A stretch of 64,000 nucleotides of DNA from Geomonas limicola (GTDB lineage Bacteria; Desulfobacterota; Desulfuromonadia; Geobacterales; Geobacteraceae), in assembly GCF_014193675.1 (NCBI RefSeq), contig NZ_BLXZ01000005.1, forward strand, positions 1-64,000, in the 5' to 3' direction. Shown here in pieces: positions 53,365-64,000 of this stretch. Made by a program: the position numbers and the translations under genes. A model generated the notes under the pieces. The model had not been told where the DNA came from. It ran no database searches and was given only the letters and a program-made list of their open reading frames with translations. Numbering within the stretch: the first letter of the stretch is position 1; every line of letters begins with the position of its first letter.

Positions 53365-54600
53365 ATGACGGGGGAAAAATTCTTTCTGGGGCGCCAGCCG
53401 ATACTGAACAAGGCCCAGCAGATCGTGGGTTTCGAGCTGTTGTTCAGGTCCGCCGAGAGCCTCGCCGCTGCCAACTTCCGCGATACCCATGCGGCGAGTG
53501 CCAGCGTCATCGTGAACGCGCTGAGCGACTTCGGGTTCCAGGACGTCCTGGGGCGCCACAAGGGGTTCTTCAACGTCACCCGCGAGATGCTGATGAGCGA
53601 CGCGGTGGAACTGCTCCCCAAGGACCAGGTGGTCATCGAGCTCCTGGAGACCATCCTCCTTGATACCGAGGTGGTGGCGCGCTGCCGCGACCTGAAAGCC
53701 CAGGGGTTCACCCTCGCACTCGACGACCACGTTTATTCCCCCGATTTCGCCACCATCTACCACATCGTCGACATCGTAAAGCTCGACGTGCTCGGTGTCG
53801 AGCGCGAGGAGATCGCCCGCTGCGTCGACGGGTTGCGTGCCTGGCCGCTGGTCCTTTTGGCCGAGAAGGTGGAGAGCGCCGAGCAGTACGGCATCTGCGC
53901 GCAGCTCGGCTTCGACCTGTTCCAAGGGTACTACTTCGCCCGCCCGGTGGTCCTCAAGCAGAACCGGCTCGACGTCGGCAAGCTGACCATGCTGCAGCTC
54001 ATGCAGCAGGTGATGGCCGAGTCGGACCTGGCGGAGATCGAGGAGACCTTCAAGAAGAACCCCGGCCTCACCTTCAACCTGCTCCGGCTGGTGAACTCGG
54101 TGGCCATCGGCCTCAGGGTGCGCATCAAGACCCTGCGCCACGCACTCATGGTCCTGGGGCGCGAGCAGCTGAAGCGCTGGATCACCCTGGCGCTCTACGC
54201 GACCAGCGATTCCGGCGGCGCGCAGAGCCCGCTCCTCGAGATCGCCGCCATGCGCGGGAAACTCCTGGAGGTCCTGGTGCAGGCCGGTGCGGCGGGCGAG
54301 GTCCAGGAGGTGGCGGACCGCGCGTTCATGGCCGGGATCCTCTCGCTCATCGACGTCCTGTTCGAGGTCTCCATGTCCGAACTGGTGACCAAGCTCAACC
54401 TGGTGGACGACGTGCGCGACGCCCTGTTGGCGCGCACCGGCCCGCTGGGTGAACTCCTGCTGTTGGCTGAGAAGCTGGAGCAGGCCGATTTTCCTGCCGT
54501 CAATCGCCACATGGAGCAGTGCGGCATCTCGCTGGACCAACTGCTCGCCGCGCAGCTGGAAACCATCACCTGGTCCGATCGCCTGAACGCCGCGCTCTGA
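53365..54600 (+). CDS. Degenerate EAL plus HDOD signalling protein (CdgJ/YuxH type)
   Basis: The N-terminal half is an EAL-like domain in which catalytic residues are lost: ELL replaces EAL in VGFELLFRS, and LDDHVYS replaces the DDFGTG loop. VIELLET and LAEKVES keep the framework. The C-terminal half is an HDOD domain (LVNSVAIGLRVRIKTLRHAL, LGREQLKRWITLALYA). Proteins with this pair are known in Vibrio and Geobacter-type bacteria and affect motility without degrading c-di-GMP. Its place right after cheB supports that. It probably works by binding c-di-GMP or partners. Confidence 0.88.
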   Translation: MTGEKFFLGRQPILNKAQQIVGFELLFRSAESLAAANFRDTHAASASVIVNALSDFGFQDVLGRHKGFFNVTREMLMSDAVELLPKDQVVIELLETILLDTEVVARCRDLKAQGFTLALDDHVYSPDFATIYHIVDIVKLDVLGVEREEIARCVDGLRAWPLVLLAEKVESAEQYGICAQLGFDLFQGYYFARPVVLKQNRLDVGKLTMLQLMQQVMAESDLAEIEETFKKNPGLTFNLLRLVNSVAIGLRVRIKTLRHALMVLGREQLKRWITLALYATSDSGGAQSPLLEIAAMRGKLLEVLVQAGAAGEVQEVADRAFMAGILSLIDVLFEVSMSELVTKLNLVDDVRDALLARTGPLGELLLLAEKLEQADFPAVNRHMEQCGISLDQLLAAQLETITWSDRLNAAL

Positions 54601-54608
54601 TTCCCTCC

Positions 54609-54636
54609 TTGACACGATCCTTTCTTTTGATGTAAC
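54609..54636 (+). promoter_or_regulatory. Probable promoter of kdsB
   Basis: TTGACA at 54609-54614, a 16-base spacer and TGTAAC at 54631-54636, in the gap after the EAL-HDOD gene. This leaves a leader of about 150 bases with no feature that I recognise. Confidence 0.5.
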
Positions 54637-54793
54637 TTGATTCGTCCCGCCAATGAGAGGGACGCAAGCCAGTTTGGGCTATGCTTCCCGGCCCACAGCC
54701 GTAGCACAAGCCAGCCTAGCAACCGCCTGAAAATACTACTGTTATCAGGTGCGCCATCAGCCCTCCGGGTGTCGGCCACCGACCGAGAAGCAC

Positions 54794-55558
54794 ATGAAGA
54801 TAGCTGCGGTTATTCCCGCCAGGTATGCATCCACGCGTTTTGAAGGCAAGGCACTGGCCGACATCATGGGTCGCCCCATGGTGCAGCACGTCTACGAGCG
54901 TGCCCTGAAGGCGACGCTGGTCTCCGAGGTCATCGTTGCGACCGACGACGAGCGCATCGCTGCCAAGGTCCGCGAGTTCGGGGGGCGGGCGGAGATGACC
55001 GCCGCGACCCACGAGACCGGGACGGACCGGTTGGCCGAGGTGGCCCAGCGGTTGGACGCCGACATCATCGTCAACGTCCAGGGGGACGAGCCGCTCATCG
55101 ACCCGGCCATGATCGATCAGGCCATTGCCCCGCTGCTCGAGGATCCCGCCATCCCGATGGCGACCCTCAAAACGCGCATCAAGACCCTGCACGACTTCCT
55201 GTCGCCCAACGTGGTGAAGGTGGTTTCCGATCCGCAGGGGAACGTGCTCTACTTCTCCCGTTCGCCGCTGCCGTTTTTCCGCGACAAGTGGAACGATCTC
55301 AAGGACGAGGCCTTCGTCTCCGGAAAGCTCCTTTGCTACAAGCACGTTGGGCTCTACGTGTACCGGCGCGAGTTCCTCCCGGTCTTTGCGGGGCTCGAGC
55401 CGAGCTACCTCGAGATGGCCGAGAAGCTCGAGCAGTTGCGGGTTCTGGAAAACGGCTACCGGATCAAGATCGTGGAGACCGAATTCGAGTCGATAGGGGT
55501 GGACACCCCTGCCGACCTGGAAAAAGTGTTGGCCAAGCTGAAAAACAAAATCGTCTAG
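54794..55558 (+). CDS. kdsB: CMP-KDO synthetase (3-deoxy-manno-octulosonate cytidylyltransferase)
   Basis: This 254-residue enzyme couples CTP to KDO, the activation step for lipid A core synthesis. It shows [18 protein letters not shown], the [13 protein letters not shown] loop, [11 protein letters not shown] and the C-terminal [12 protein letters not shown]. The start at 54794 ([10 protein letters not shown]) is typical for the family and removes a 15-residue extension. It is first in a run with pyrG (supplier of CTP), kdsA, kdsD and kdsC. Confidence 0.96.
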   Translation: MKIAAVIPARYASTRFEGKALADIMGRPMVQHVYERALKATLVSEVIVATDDERIAAKVREFGGRAEMTAATHETGTDRLAEVAQRLDADIIVNVQGDEPLIDPAMIDQAIAPLLEDPAIPMATLKTRIKTLHDFLSPNVVKVVSDPQGNVLYFSRSPLPFFRDKWNDLKDEAFVSGKLLCYKHVGLYVYRREFLPVFAGLEPSYLEMAEKLEQLRVLENGYRIKIVETEFESIGVDTPADLEKVLAKLKNKIV

Positions 55559-55559
55559 A

Positions 55560-57404
<1,845 letters not shown>

Positions 57405-57546
57405 GGGAAAAGGCAGGGGCTAGGGACTAGGGACTAGGATGCGGGCCTTGGCCGTTCATTTTCCCCATTTATGTCCCTTTGGTCCCGTACGTCTTCCCGG
57501 AGCCGGTTCTTTAGCCTGACGGGTTCATCTTAAAGGAGATTTTTGC

Positions 57547-58365
57547 ATGGTTCGTGAAGTCGCGGTTGGCGGCATCAAAATCGGTGGGAACCGGCCGCTG
57601 GTCCTGGTGGCAGGTCCCTGTGTTATCGAAAACGAGAGTGCCACCCTGCACACGGCCGAGCGCCTGATGACCATCTGCAACGGCGTCGGGATCCCGCTCA
57701 TCTTCAAGGCATCCTACGACAAGGCGAACCGCACCTCGGTAACCGCCTTCCGCGGTCCCGGTCTCCACGAAGGTCTGCGCATCCTGGCCAAGGTGAAGGA
57801 GGCTTTGGGGGTCCCGGTTCTCTCGGACATCCACTCCATCGAGCAGGTCGCTCCCGCGGCGGACGTCCTCGACGTGCTGCAGATTCCGGCGTTCCTCTGC
57901 CGCCAGACCGATTTGTTGGCAGCAGCAGCCAAGACCGGCCGGGTCATCAACGTCAAGAAGGGGCAGTTCCTCGCTCCCTGGGATATGAAGAACGTTGTCG
58001 GCAAGCTGGAATCCTGCGACAACGAGAACATCATCCTTACCGAGCGCGGTGCGAGCTTCGGCTACAACAACCTGGTGGTCGACATGAGGAGCTTCCCGAT
58101 CATGCGCTCCACCGGCTGCCCGGTGATCTTCGATGCCACCCACAGCGTCCAGTTGCCGGGCGGGCAGGGGACTTCTTCCGGTGGCCAGCGCGAGTACGTC
58201 GAGTTCCTGGCGAGCGCAGCGGTTGCGACCGGCATCGACGGCGTCTTCCTGGAGGTCCACGAAGAGCCCGAGATGGCCCTGTGCGACGGCCCGAACTCGG
58301 TACGACTGAACGACCTGGCCGTGCTGTTGAAGAAACTGAAGGCGATCGACGCCATCGTGAAGTAG
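57547..58365 (+). CDS. kdsA: KDO-8-phosphate synthase
   Basis: This 272-residue TIM barrel condenses phosphoenolpyruvate with arabinose-5-phosphate. It shows [44 protein letters not shown] and [16 protein letters not shown] carries the Cys typical of metal-dependent forms, but the Asn in the position that separates the classes cannot be judged without alignment. AAAGGAG precedes the ATG. Confidence 0.97.
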   Translation: MVREVAVGGIKIGGNRPLVLVAGPCVIENESATLHTAERLMTICNGVGIPLIFKASYDKANRTSVTAFRGPGLHEGLRILAKVKEALGVPVLSDIHSIEQVAPAADVLDVLQIPAFLCRQTDLLAAAAKTGRVINVKKGQFLAPWDMKNVVGKLESCDNENIILTERGASFGYNNLVVDMRSFPIMRSTGCPVIFDATHSVQLPGGQGTSSGGQREYVEFLASAAVATGIDGVFLEVHEEPEMALCDGPNSVRLNDLAVLLKKLKAIDAIVK

Positions 58366-58430
58366 GTACATCAACCGAGGGGCTGTAGGGGCACATAGTA
58401 ATCGCCCTTGCCTAGTCCCGACTTGTTGCC

Positions 58431-58548
58431 ACTCCCCCCTCCCTTGACGGGAGGGGGTTGGGGGGTAGGTGAAGCTGCCACGAAGTGACCTGGTCAGTTC
58501 TTTTGGCTTCCCCCTCACCCCGACCCTCCCCCGCCAGGGGGGAGGGAG
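58431..58548. repeat. Intergenic repeat, GGTGAAGCTGCCA family (copy 2)
   Basis: It has the same ordered blocks as 31422-31513: CTCCCTTGACGGGAGGGGG, AGGTGAAGCTGCCA, CTTCCCCCTCACCCCGACCC and CCAGGGGGGAGGGAGG. The two halves each form a GC-rich hairpin. It lies between kdsA and kdsD, so it interrupts an operon that is compact elsewhere. Confidence 0.75.
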
Positions 58549-58625
58549 GTTTAGCAAAGGGGACAGGCACCTGCGGAGCCAGTCCCCGCTGTCGTTATTA
58601 CATCTATCTACAGAATGGAAACGTT

Positions 58626-59591
58626 ATGATCCTAGCTGAAGCAAAACGGGTGATCGAGGTCGAAGCCGAGGCACTTAAGAACCTGGCAGCCTCCATCAAC
58701 GGAGAATTCGAGCGCGCGGTGCAGATGATCCTGAACGCCAGCGGCCGCGTCGTGGTCACCGGTATGGGTAAATCCGGCCTGATCGGGCAGAAAATCGCCT
58801 CCACCATGGCCTCCACCGGCACCCCGGCCTTCTTCCTGCACCCGGCCGAAGGGATCCACGGCGACCTGGGCATGATCATGCGCGGTGACGTGGTGATCGC
58901 CATCTCCAACTCGGGCGAGACCGATGAGGTGGTGCGCATCCTTCCCATCATCAAGCGCCTGGGGGCTTCGCTCATTGCTGTCGCCGGCAACCCCAACTCT
59001 TCGCTGGCCAAAAGCGGCGACGTCTTCCTGGACATCTCGGTCAAGGAGGAGGCCTGCCCGCTGGGGCTCGCCCCCACTGCCTCGACCACGGTCACCCTGG
59101 CCATGGGCGACGCGCTCGCCGTGGCGCTTTTGGTGCAGCGCGGTTTCAAGGCGGAAGACTTCGCCATGTTCCACCCGGGCGGAACCCTGGGACGTCGTTT
59201 GCTCCTGAAGGTGGAAGACATCATGCACACCGGCGATTCGCTCCCCCTGGTCGGCTCCGAGACCCTGATGGGCGAGGCGCTCTTCACCATCACCTCAAAG
59301 GGGCTGGGTATTACCGGGGTGACCGATGCCGACGGTGCGCTCATCGGGGTGATCACCGATGGCGACCTGCGCCGCGCCTTGGGACGCGGGCTCGACATCA
59401 TCAACCTGCCGGCCTCGGCGCTCATGGCGGGTAAGCCCAAGCGGATCTCCCGCGACGAGCTGGCCGCCCGTGCGCTGCAGCAGATGGAGCAGTACTCCAT
59501 CACCTCGCTGTTCGTTTTCGACGGCGCCGACACCGCCAAACCGGTCGGAATCGTGCACCTGCACGACCTCCTGAAGGCAGGCATCGCCTAG
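58626..59591 (+). CDS. kdsD: Arabinose-5-phosphate isomerase (KpsF/KdsD)
   Basis: This 321-residue enzyme makes arabinose-5-phosphate for KdsA. It has an N-terminal SIS domain (VVVTGMGKSGLIGQKIAST, AISNSGETDEVVRILP, PTASTTVTLAMGDALA) and two C-terminal CBS domains (LGITGVTDADGALIGVITDG, SITSLFVFDG). The start at 58626 avoids a 47-residue extension that is only translation of the repeat before it. kdsD lies between kdsA and kdsC in pathway order. Confidence 0.96.
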   Translation: MILAEAKRVIEVEAEALKNLAASINGEFERAVQMILNASGRVVVTGMGKSGLIGQKIASTMASTGTPAFFLHPAEGIHGDLGMIMRGDVVIAISNSGETDEVVRILPIIKRLGASLIAVAGNPNSSLAKSGDVFLDISVKEEACPLGLAPTASTTVTLAMGDALAVALLVQRGFKAEDFAMFHPGGTLGRRLLLKVEDIMHTGDSLPLVGSETLMGEALFTITSKGLGITGVTDADGALIGVITDGDLRRALGRGLDIINLPASALMAGKPKRISRDELAARALQQMEQYSITSLFVFDGADTAKPVGIVHLHDLLKAGIA

Positions 59592-59738
59592 CACCGCTTC
59601 CGGGAAGAGCCAGGAAGGTTGCCACCCGCCGCCCTCTGGGGCACCGGGCCCCCCTTTGAGGGGGGATTTGCCTTGCAGGTGTCGATGCCCCGCGCCCGAG
59701 TTGTTGCACACCTAACGGCACCTAAAATGGAGAACCAC

Positions 59739-60254
59739 GTGGAAGAGAGACTCAAGAAGATCAAGCTGCTGATCCTGGACGTGGACGGGGTGATGACCGA
59801 TGGGCGCATCATCTTCGATTCCAATGGCGTGGAGAGCAAGTTTTTCAACGTAAAAGACGGCCACGGCATCAAGATGCTGCAGCGCTCCGGCATCGAGATC
59901 GGCATCATCTCGGGACGCGAGTCCCAGGTGGTGGCCAATCGTGCGGTGGAACTGGGGATCGCCCAGGTCTTCCAGAAATCCCTGGACAAGTTGGTGCCCT
60001 ACCGGCAGATGCTGGAGACCACCGGGCTCACCGACGAGCAGGTTGCCTTCATGGGTGACGACGTCATCGACATTCCGCTCCTGAGGCGTGTCGGCTTTGC
60101 CGCCGCTCCTGCCGATGCGGTGGCCGAGGTGCTTCCCTTCGCCCATTTCGTCTCAAAAAACCGGGGCGGCTGGGGGGCGGTCCGCGAGGTCTGCGACCTG
60201 ATCCTGAAAGGGCAGGGGACCTGGGACAGCATAACCTCCCGCTACTACCTCTAA
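59739..60254 (+). CDS. kdsC: KDO-8-phosphate phosphatase
   Basis: This HAD phosphatase of about 171 residues lacks a cap domain, as KdsC does. Motifs are LLILDVDGVMTDG (nucleophile Asp), GIISGRESQVV, Lys in FQKSLDKL and FMGDDVIDIPLL. It removes phosphate from KDO-8-phosphate to give KDO for KdsB. The GTG at 59739 has GGAGAA before it and gives a normal N-terminus; an ATG at 59727 is the alternative and overlaps that ribosome site. Last gene of the run before a terminator. Confidence 0.95.
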   Translation: MEERLKKIKLLILDVDGVMTDGRIIFDSNGVESKFFNVKDGHGIKMLQRSGIEIGIISGRESQVVANRAVELGIAQVFQKSLDKLVPYRQMLETTGLTDEQVAFMGDDVIDIPLLRRVGFAAAPADAVAEVLPFAHFVSKNRGGWGAVREVCDLILKGQGTWDSITSRYYL

Positions 60255-60274
60255 GAAAATCCAGCCAATCAACC

Positions 60275-60302
60275 GGGGCCCTCTGCAGGGCCCCTTTTTT
60301 TT
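60275..60302 (+). terminator. Rho-independent terminator after kdsC
   Basis: An 8-bp perfect GC stem (GGGGCCCT / AGGGCCCC) with a CTGC loop and eight T. Confidence 0.95.
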
Positions 60303-60632
60303 CCCTCTGTCTCTAAACCGACTCCCTTCACTCATAGCCCCGTCCGCAATTCTCTCACCCGCCTGACCACACTCAGCAGAAATTCACCTCCGCCACTTGC
60401 ATTAGTCTCAGTACGTGTTATAGACAATGAGGCAAAATTAATACCCGATAATTTACAAAGGCTAATGTAGCCTCGTTCCGGCTACTGAGGATATGTGCGA
60501 TTTGTGAGTCCTTGTCGAAAGCGCCTGTGGTTAAAATGGCACCAATACGTGGTTTGCGGTGCAAGGGCATGAGGCCACACCGATTTCATCCCACTGAGGC
60601 AGCAGCAGTTGTGAAAAAGGTAGGTTAAATAC

Positions 60633-60661
60633 TTTACATTTGAAAAACCAAATTGTATAGG
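60633..60661 (+). promoter_or_regulatory. Probable sigma-70 promoter of the export operon
   Basis: TTTACA (60633-60638), a 17-base AT-rich spacer and TATAGG (60656-60661). Both hexamers have one or two mismatches. Confidence 0.6.
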
Positions 60662-60748
60662 TTGCCGCTCTATGGAGTGAGTCGCCTGCAGGGTAAACGT
60701 TGCGGATGCCCTGGGGTGTCTGGTGGTCTATTGGGGATCGTACACAGC

Positions 60749-63700
60749 ATGAAGAGACATCTCACTTCGTTCATTGTCTTGACCTTTCTGCTTTCGGCCT
60801 CGGTGTCCTGGGCAGCAAATCTCCTGAGCAGTTTCACGGAAGATCCTTCTGTCGACCAGGGAGCGCTCTTCCCCTACCAAAACCAGCGGCAGGGCGGATC
60901 CGGCCTGGAAGGCTCTCCGGACGCCGGCAACCAGCCTCCCGGTTCGGACCAGGGGTACGGCTCTGCCTATCCCTCGGAATCGGAAGGCGAAGGGTACGAT
61001 GCCCAGGCTGACCTCTCCCCTTCGGATTCGCTTGACCTGTCGGGCCAGATGCCGAACCCGTACCAGCAGTTCCAACAGGACTACCAGCTCTATCAGCAGT
61101 ACCTCCAGGGGCAGCAGTCTTTCGGTGGTCAACTGCCGCAGGGGATCGGCCAGACTCTGCCGCAGCAGGGGCAGCAGTACCCGGTTGGCCAGGCCCAGTC
61201 GGGCCTTCCGGGGACCGGCCAGTTTGGGAGCCAGGGGCAGTTCCTCGGGTCCAACGGCTCGCGCAACTATTTCCAGCCCTCCCAACTCCCCATGGACCAG
61301 GAGGACTTCCTCCCCATGCCGTACCTGGACGACGATTACCAGCCGCGCGGCCCGCTGAGTCTCTCCAAGGAGAAGAAAGACGCGACCCAAGCGACTCCGG
61401 TGCAAGCTCCGCAACAAAAGACGCCTGACACCGCCAAGGAGAAGCCTGCTGCGGGGGACCTGAAAGCCCTCAAAAAACTGACGCGGCGGGACCCGCTGCG
61501 GGGGCTCTCCAGCATCGAGCGTACGCTCAGCGAAACCCCGGTCACGGCCGAAAAGGCCAAGTCGCAGCCCTACGGAACCGGTGCACTCACCCAGTTCGGC
61601 TACAGCTTCTTTCGCCAGGAATACCCGAAGTTCTCGCCACTTACCGATATCCCGGTCGGGCCGGACTACCGCGTCAACGTCGGCGACCGGCTGGTACTCA
61701 CCGTCTGGGGAAGCTTTGACGGGGTCTACAACATCGAGGTGAACCGCGCCGGTGAAATCACGCTCCCCCGGGTGGGCGCCGTAAAGGTGGCCGGCGAGCG
61801 CTTCGACCAGCTGCCCATCCTGCTCCGGGCGGCGATCGGGAAGGTCTACAAGAACTTCAACCTCAACGTGAACATGGGGCGGTTGCGCTCCATCAAGGTC
61901 TACGTGGTGGGCGAGGTGCAGCGCCCCGGCGACTACAACGTGAACTCGCTTTCCACGGTTTTAAGCGCCCTGGTGCTGGCGGGCGGACCGACCAAGAGCG
62001 GCAGCCTGCGCAGCATCCAGATCAACCGCGGCGGGGAGGTGGTGGAAACGGTCGACCTCTACCAGTTCTTCCTGAAGGGGGATAAGGGAAAGGACATCCG
62101 CCTGCAGCCCGGCGACACGGTGCTGGTCCCGGTGATCGGGCCGGTGGCCGGGGTGGCGGGGAACGTGCGGCGCCCGGCGATCTACGAGCTCAAGGGGGAG
62201 CGGACCCTGAAGGAGCTTCTCGACCTGGCCGGCGGCATCAACCCAAGCGGCTACCTGCAGCGGGTCCAGGTCTACCGGGTCCAGGCCCACGACAAGAAGA
62301 TGGTCACCGACATAAACCTCGACCTGAACGGGAACCGCGACATCGACCAGCAGGCCGGCAGCTTCGCGGTCCAGGATCACGACGTGGTGCAGGTGCTCCC
62401 CATCGACGGCGTGCTGCACGGTTACGTGAGGCTCTCCGGCCATGTGCTGCGCCCCGGTGACGTCGCCTTGAAGCCCGGGATGCGGGTGAGCGCGCTCCTT
62501 TCCAAAGACAACCTGCTCCCCGAGTACTACGGCCAGGCCGGGCAGATTATCCGGCTCTGCCCGCCGGACCAGCACCCCGAGGTGATCTTCTTCGACCTCA
62601 GCAAGGCGCTCGCCCAGGATCCGGGCAACGATCTCGAGCTGAAGGAGTTCGACCGGGTGCGGGTCTTCTCGCGCAAGGAGATGGAGGAGCTCCCCTTCGT
62701 GCGCATCAACGGCGAGGTGCAGCGCCCCGGGCAGAAGCGCTACTTCCAGAACATGACGGTGCGCGACCTGCTGATGGCCGGCGGCAACGTGAAGATGGAC
62801 GCCTACCTGAAAAACGCCGAGGTCACGCGGCTTAAGCGCAGCGGCGATTCGGTGAGTTCCTACTCGATCCAGGTCGACCTGGAAAAGGCGCTGGCCGGCG
62901 GGGCGGAAAACATCAAGCTGCAGCCTTTCGACGAGCTCTCGGTCAGGCGCATTCCGAACTGGTCCGAGTCGACCGAACGCTACGTCCTTTTGAAGGGGGA
63001 GTTCCGCTTCCCCGGAGTCTACCCGATCTTCAAGGGGGAGCGCTTAAGCTCGGTTATCGAGCGGGCTGGTGGCTTCACCGATCTCGCCTACCTGAAAGGT
63101 GCCAAGTTTACCCGCGAGATCGCCCGCCGCCTGCAGCAGCAGCGCATGGACGAGGCGCTCAGCAAGGCCCAGGAGGACATCATTAAGCTGCAGACCAAGA
63201 TCACCCAGACCGCGGCCTCCCCCGAAGAGGTCGCCTCCACCAAGACCACCCTGGAGACCCTGATGCAGAGCGTCGAGGTCCTGAAGACCAAGAGGGCCGA
63301 GGGGCGGGTGCTCATCGAGATAGCTTCGCTCGAGGATCTTAAGGGGAGCGTCTACGACGTAGAGCTGCAGGGGGGCGACCGGCTCACGGTCCCCAGCGAT
63401 CCCGGCACGGTCAACGTGATCGGCGACGTCTACAACCAGAACTCCATCGTGAGCCAGCGGGAGAAGAGCGTCGAGTGGTACCTGGACCAGGTAGGTGGCG
63501 CCACCGGGGACGCCGACTTAAGCGAGGTCTACGTGGTCAAGGTGAACGGATCGGTGATAAGCCGCAAGAACTCCGGGCACTTCCTCTTCTTCAACTCGTT
63601 CTGGCGCAAGCACCTCGACTCGGGCGACACCGTCATCGTGCCGCGCCAGTACGAGAAGACCGCCTGGCTTAGGGACATCAAGGACATCGCCCAGGTGCTC

Positions 63701-63754
63701 GGGAACATAGCGGTGACCGCGGGCGTCCTGGTGGCCGCCGGGCTCAAGTTCTAA
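60749..63754 (+). CDS. Large SLBB-domain polysaccharide export protein (Wza-like)
   Basis: This 1001-residue protein has a signal peptide (SFIVLTFLLSASVSWA, no lipobox), then about 200 residues rich in Gln, Pro, Gly and Ser (YQQFQQDYQLYQQYLQGQQ), a Poly_export domain (about 305-390, YRVNVGDRLVLTVWGS) and about five SLBB beta-grasp units, for example VYVVGEVQRPGDYNV, VAGNVRRPAIYEL, VRLSGHVLRPGDVAL and VRINGEVQRPGQKRY. A coiled coil lies near 800-860 and a final hydrophobic stretch at about 980-998. It is much longer than Wza (about 380 residues). It should form the outer membrane exit for capsule or exopolysaccharide. The start at 60749 is chosen for the signal peptide; the ribosome site is weak. 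Confidence 0.9.
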   Translation: MKRHLTSFIVLTFLLSASVSWAANLLSSFTEDPSVDQGALFPYQNQRQGGSGLEGSPDAGNQPPGSDQGYGSAYPSESEGEGYDAQADLSPSDSLDLSGQMPNPYQQFQQDYQLYQQYLQGQQSFGGQLPQGIGQTLPQQGQQYPVGQAQSGLPGTGQFGSQGQFLGSNGSRNYFQPSQLPMDQEDFLPMPYLDDDYQPRGPLSLSKEKKDATQATPVQAPQQKTPDTAKEKPAAGDLKALKKLTRRDPLRGLSSIERTLSETPVTAEKAKSQPYGTGALTQFGYSFFRQEYPKFSPLTDIPVGPDYRVNVGDRLVLTVWGSFDGVYNIEVNRAGEITLPRVGAVKVAGERFDQLPILLRAAIGKVYKNFNLNVNMGRLRSIKVYVVGEVQRPGDYNVNSLSTVLSALVLAGGPTKSGSLRSIQINRGGEVVETVDLYQFFLKGDKGKDIRLQPGDTVLVPVIGPVAGVAGNVRRPAIYELKGERTLKELLDLAGGINPSGYLQRVQVYRVQAHDKKMVTDINLDLNGNRDIDQQAGSFAVQDHDVVQVLPIDGVLHGYVRLSGHVLRPGDVALKPGMRVSALLSKDNLLPEYYGQAGQIIRLCPPDQHPEVIFFDLSKALAQDPGNDLELKEFDRVRVFSRKEMEELPFVRINGEVQRPGQKRYFQNMTVRDLLMAGGNVKMDAYLKNAEVTRLKRSGDSVSSYSIQVDLEKALAGGAENIKLQPFDELSVRRIPNWSESTERYVLLKGEFRFPGVYPIFKGERLSSVIERAGGFTDLAYLKGAKFTREIARRLQQQRMDEALSKAQEDIIKLQTKITQTAASPEEVASTKTTLETLMQSVEVLKTKRAEGRVLIEIASLEDLKGSVYDVELQGGDRLTVPSDPGTVNVIGDVYNQNSIVSQREKSVEWYLDQVGGATGDADLSEVYVVKVNGSVISRKNSGHFLFFNSFWRKHLDSGDTVIVPRQYEKTAWLRDIKDIAQVLGNIAVTAGVLVAAGLKF

Positions 63755-63764
63755 GGTGCCGGTC

Positions 63765-64000
63765 ATGAGCGAACAGCCGATCCAGCCAGGCGAAGAGAAG
63801 CTGCTGCTCCAGGTGCTCGGCTACCTGAGGGTGGTGACCAGGCGTAAGAAACTGATCGCGGCGATCTGCCTTGCCACCGCTCTCCTCTCGGCGCTCTACA
63901 GCCTGACGCTCCCCAGCGTCTACAGCGCGACGGTGAAGGTGCTCCCGCCTCAGAAGGAGACGGGGGGGATCAGCTCGATGCTGAGCCAGATGGGCGGCCT
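63765..64000 (+). CDS. Wzz/chain-length determinant-type protein, N-terminal part (cut by window end)
   Basis: The first 78 residues are visible: a soluble N-terminus (MSEQPIQPGEEKLLLQVLGY), a basic stretch TRRKK, a membrane helix (LIAAICLATALLSALYSLTL) and the start of the periplasmic domain (YSATVKVLPPQKE, then GISSMLSQ). This is the usual start of polysaccharide co-polymerases. It begins ten bases after the export gene stop and works with it, setting chain length and joining the inner membrane to the exit channel. Confidence 0.85.
   Translation, partial: MSEQPIQPGEEKLLLQVLGYLRVVTRRKKLIAAICLATALLSALYSLTLPSVYSATVKVLPPQKETGGISSMLSQMGG

Larger units (their letters stand above)
60255..60748. 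other. Intergenic region before the polysaccharide export operon
   Basis: It holds the kdsC terminator and then about 440 bases without a gene. The part after 60390 is AT-rich and includes a TAGCC/GGCTA dyad at about 60466-60485 and the promoter at 60633-60661. A long leader of about 80 bases follows that promoter. Regulation of the operon probably lies here. Confidence 0.5.

Noticed and set aside
60534-60560. Sigma-54 promoter (TGGCAC ... TTGC) before the export operon
   Set aside because: The distance between the two elements is about 11 bases, not the required five.

Overview
The window looks like a chromosomal segment of a Geobacter-type bacterium (Desulfuromonadales/Geobacterales, Geomonas/Citrifermentans-like). 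The reasons are high GC, gene content and order (metK, an ArsR-methyltransferase regulator and ahcY; kdsB-pyrG-kdsA-kdsD-kdsC; an iron island with fur, feoB and a DtxR-FeoA fusion; cytochrome P460; many PAS kinases) and the many intergenic inverted repeats. This assignment is inferred from content, not from a database match.

Region by region. 1-9.5 kb: the 3' end of a giant secreted adhesin built from about 53-residue repeats, then its type I secretion system (TolC-like outer membrane protein, ABC exporter, HlyD adaptor) and a Sel1-repeat protein. 10-13.3 kb: a small secreted protein and a large NHL/InlB-repeat surface protein in one operon. 13.5-21.5 kb: a glycosyltransferase, NAD-dependent DNA ligase, a Rep/UvrD helicase, periplasmic peroxiredoxin, cyclophilin and a lipoprotein. 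21.8-28.8 kb: the activated-methyl cycle (metK, a SahR-like ArsR-methyltransferase, ahcY), interrupted by a two-component system and a nitronate monooxygenase-like enzyme. 29-37.4 kb: a 29-residue membrane peptide, two PAS histidine kinases, a MoxR ATPase/VWA/hypothetical operon, a RelE-like protein and a small EamA-like protein.

37.4-41.3 kb is the accessory part. Two 47-bp direct copies of a tRNA-Pro 3' end bracket a 2-kb cassette with two permease halves and a PadR regulator. After it come an orphan reading frame, a probable IS21-type end remnant and another tRNA 3'-end relic. 41.3-45 kb is the iron module: Fur with a strong promoter, a Fur box, FeoB, a 58-residue Cys-rich protein and a DtxR-FeoA fusion.

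45.3-54.6 kb holds a cytochrome P460 and then a chemosensory operon preceded by a sigma-28-like promoter. It encodes a soluble MCP-like protein with two signalling-tip-like segments, a STAS protein, CheY, CheA with an extra module, CheR, CheD, CheB and a degenerate EAL-HDOD protein; no cheW is present. 54.8-60.3 kb encodes CMP-KDO synthesis together with CTP synthase. The window ends in the start of a polysaccharide export operon (SLBB outer membrane protein and a Wzz-type protein). Non-coding DNA between the housekeeping genes is rich in imperfect long inverted repeats of several families, and one of these contains a decayed tRNA-Gln sequence.
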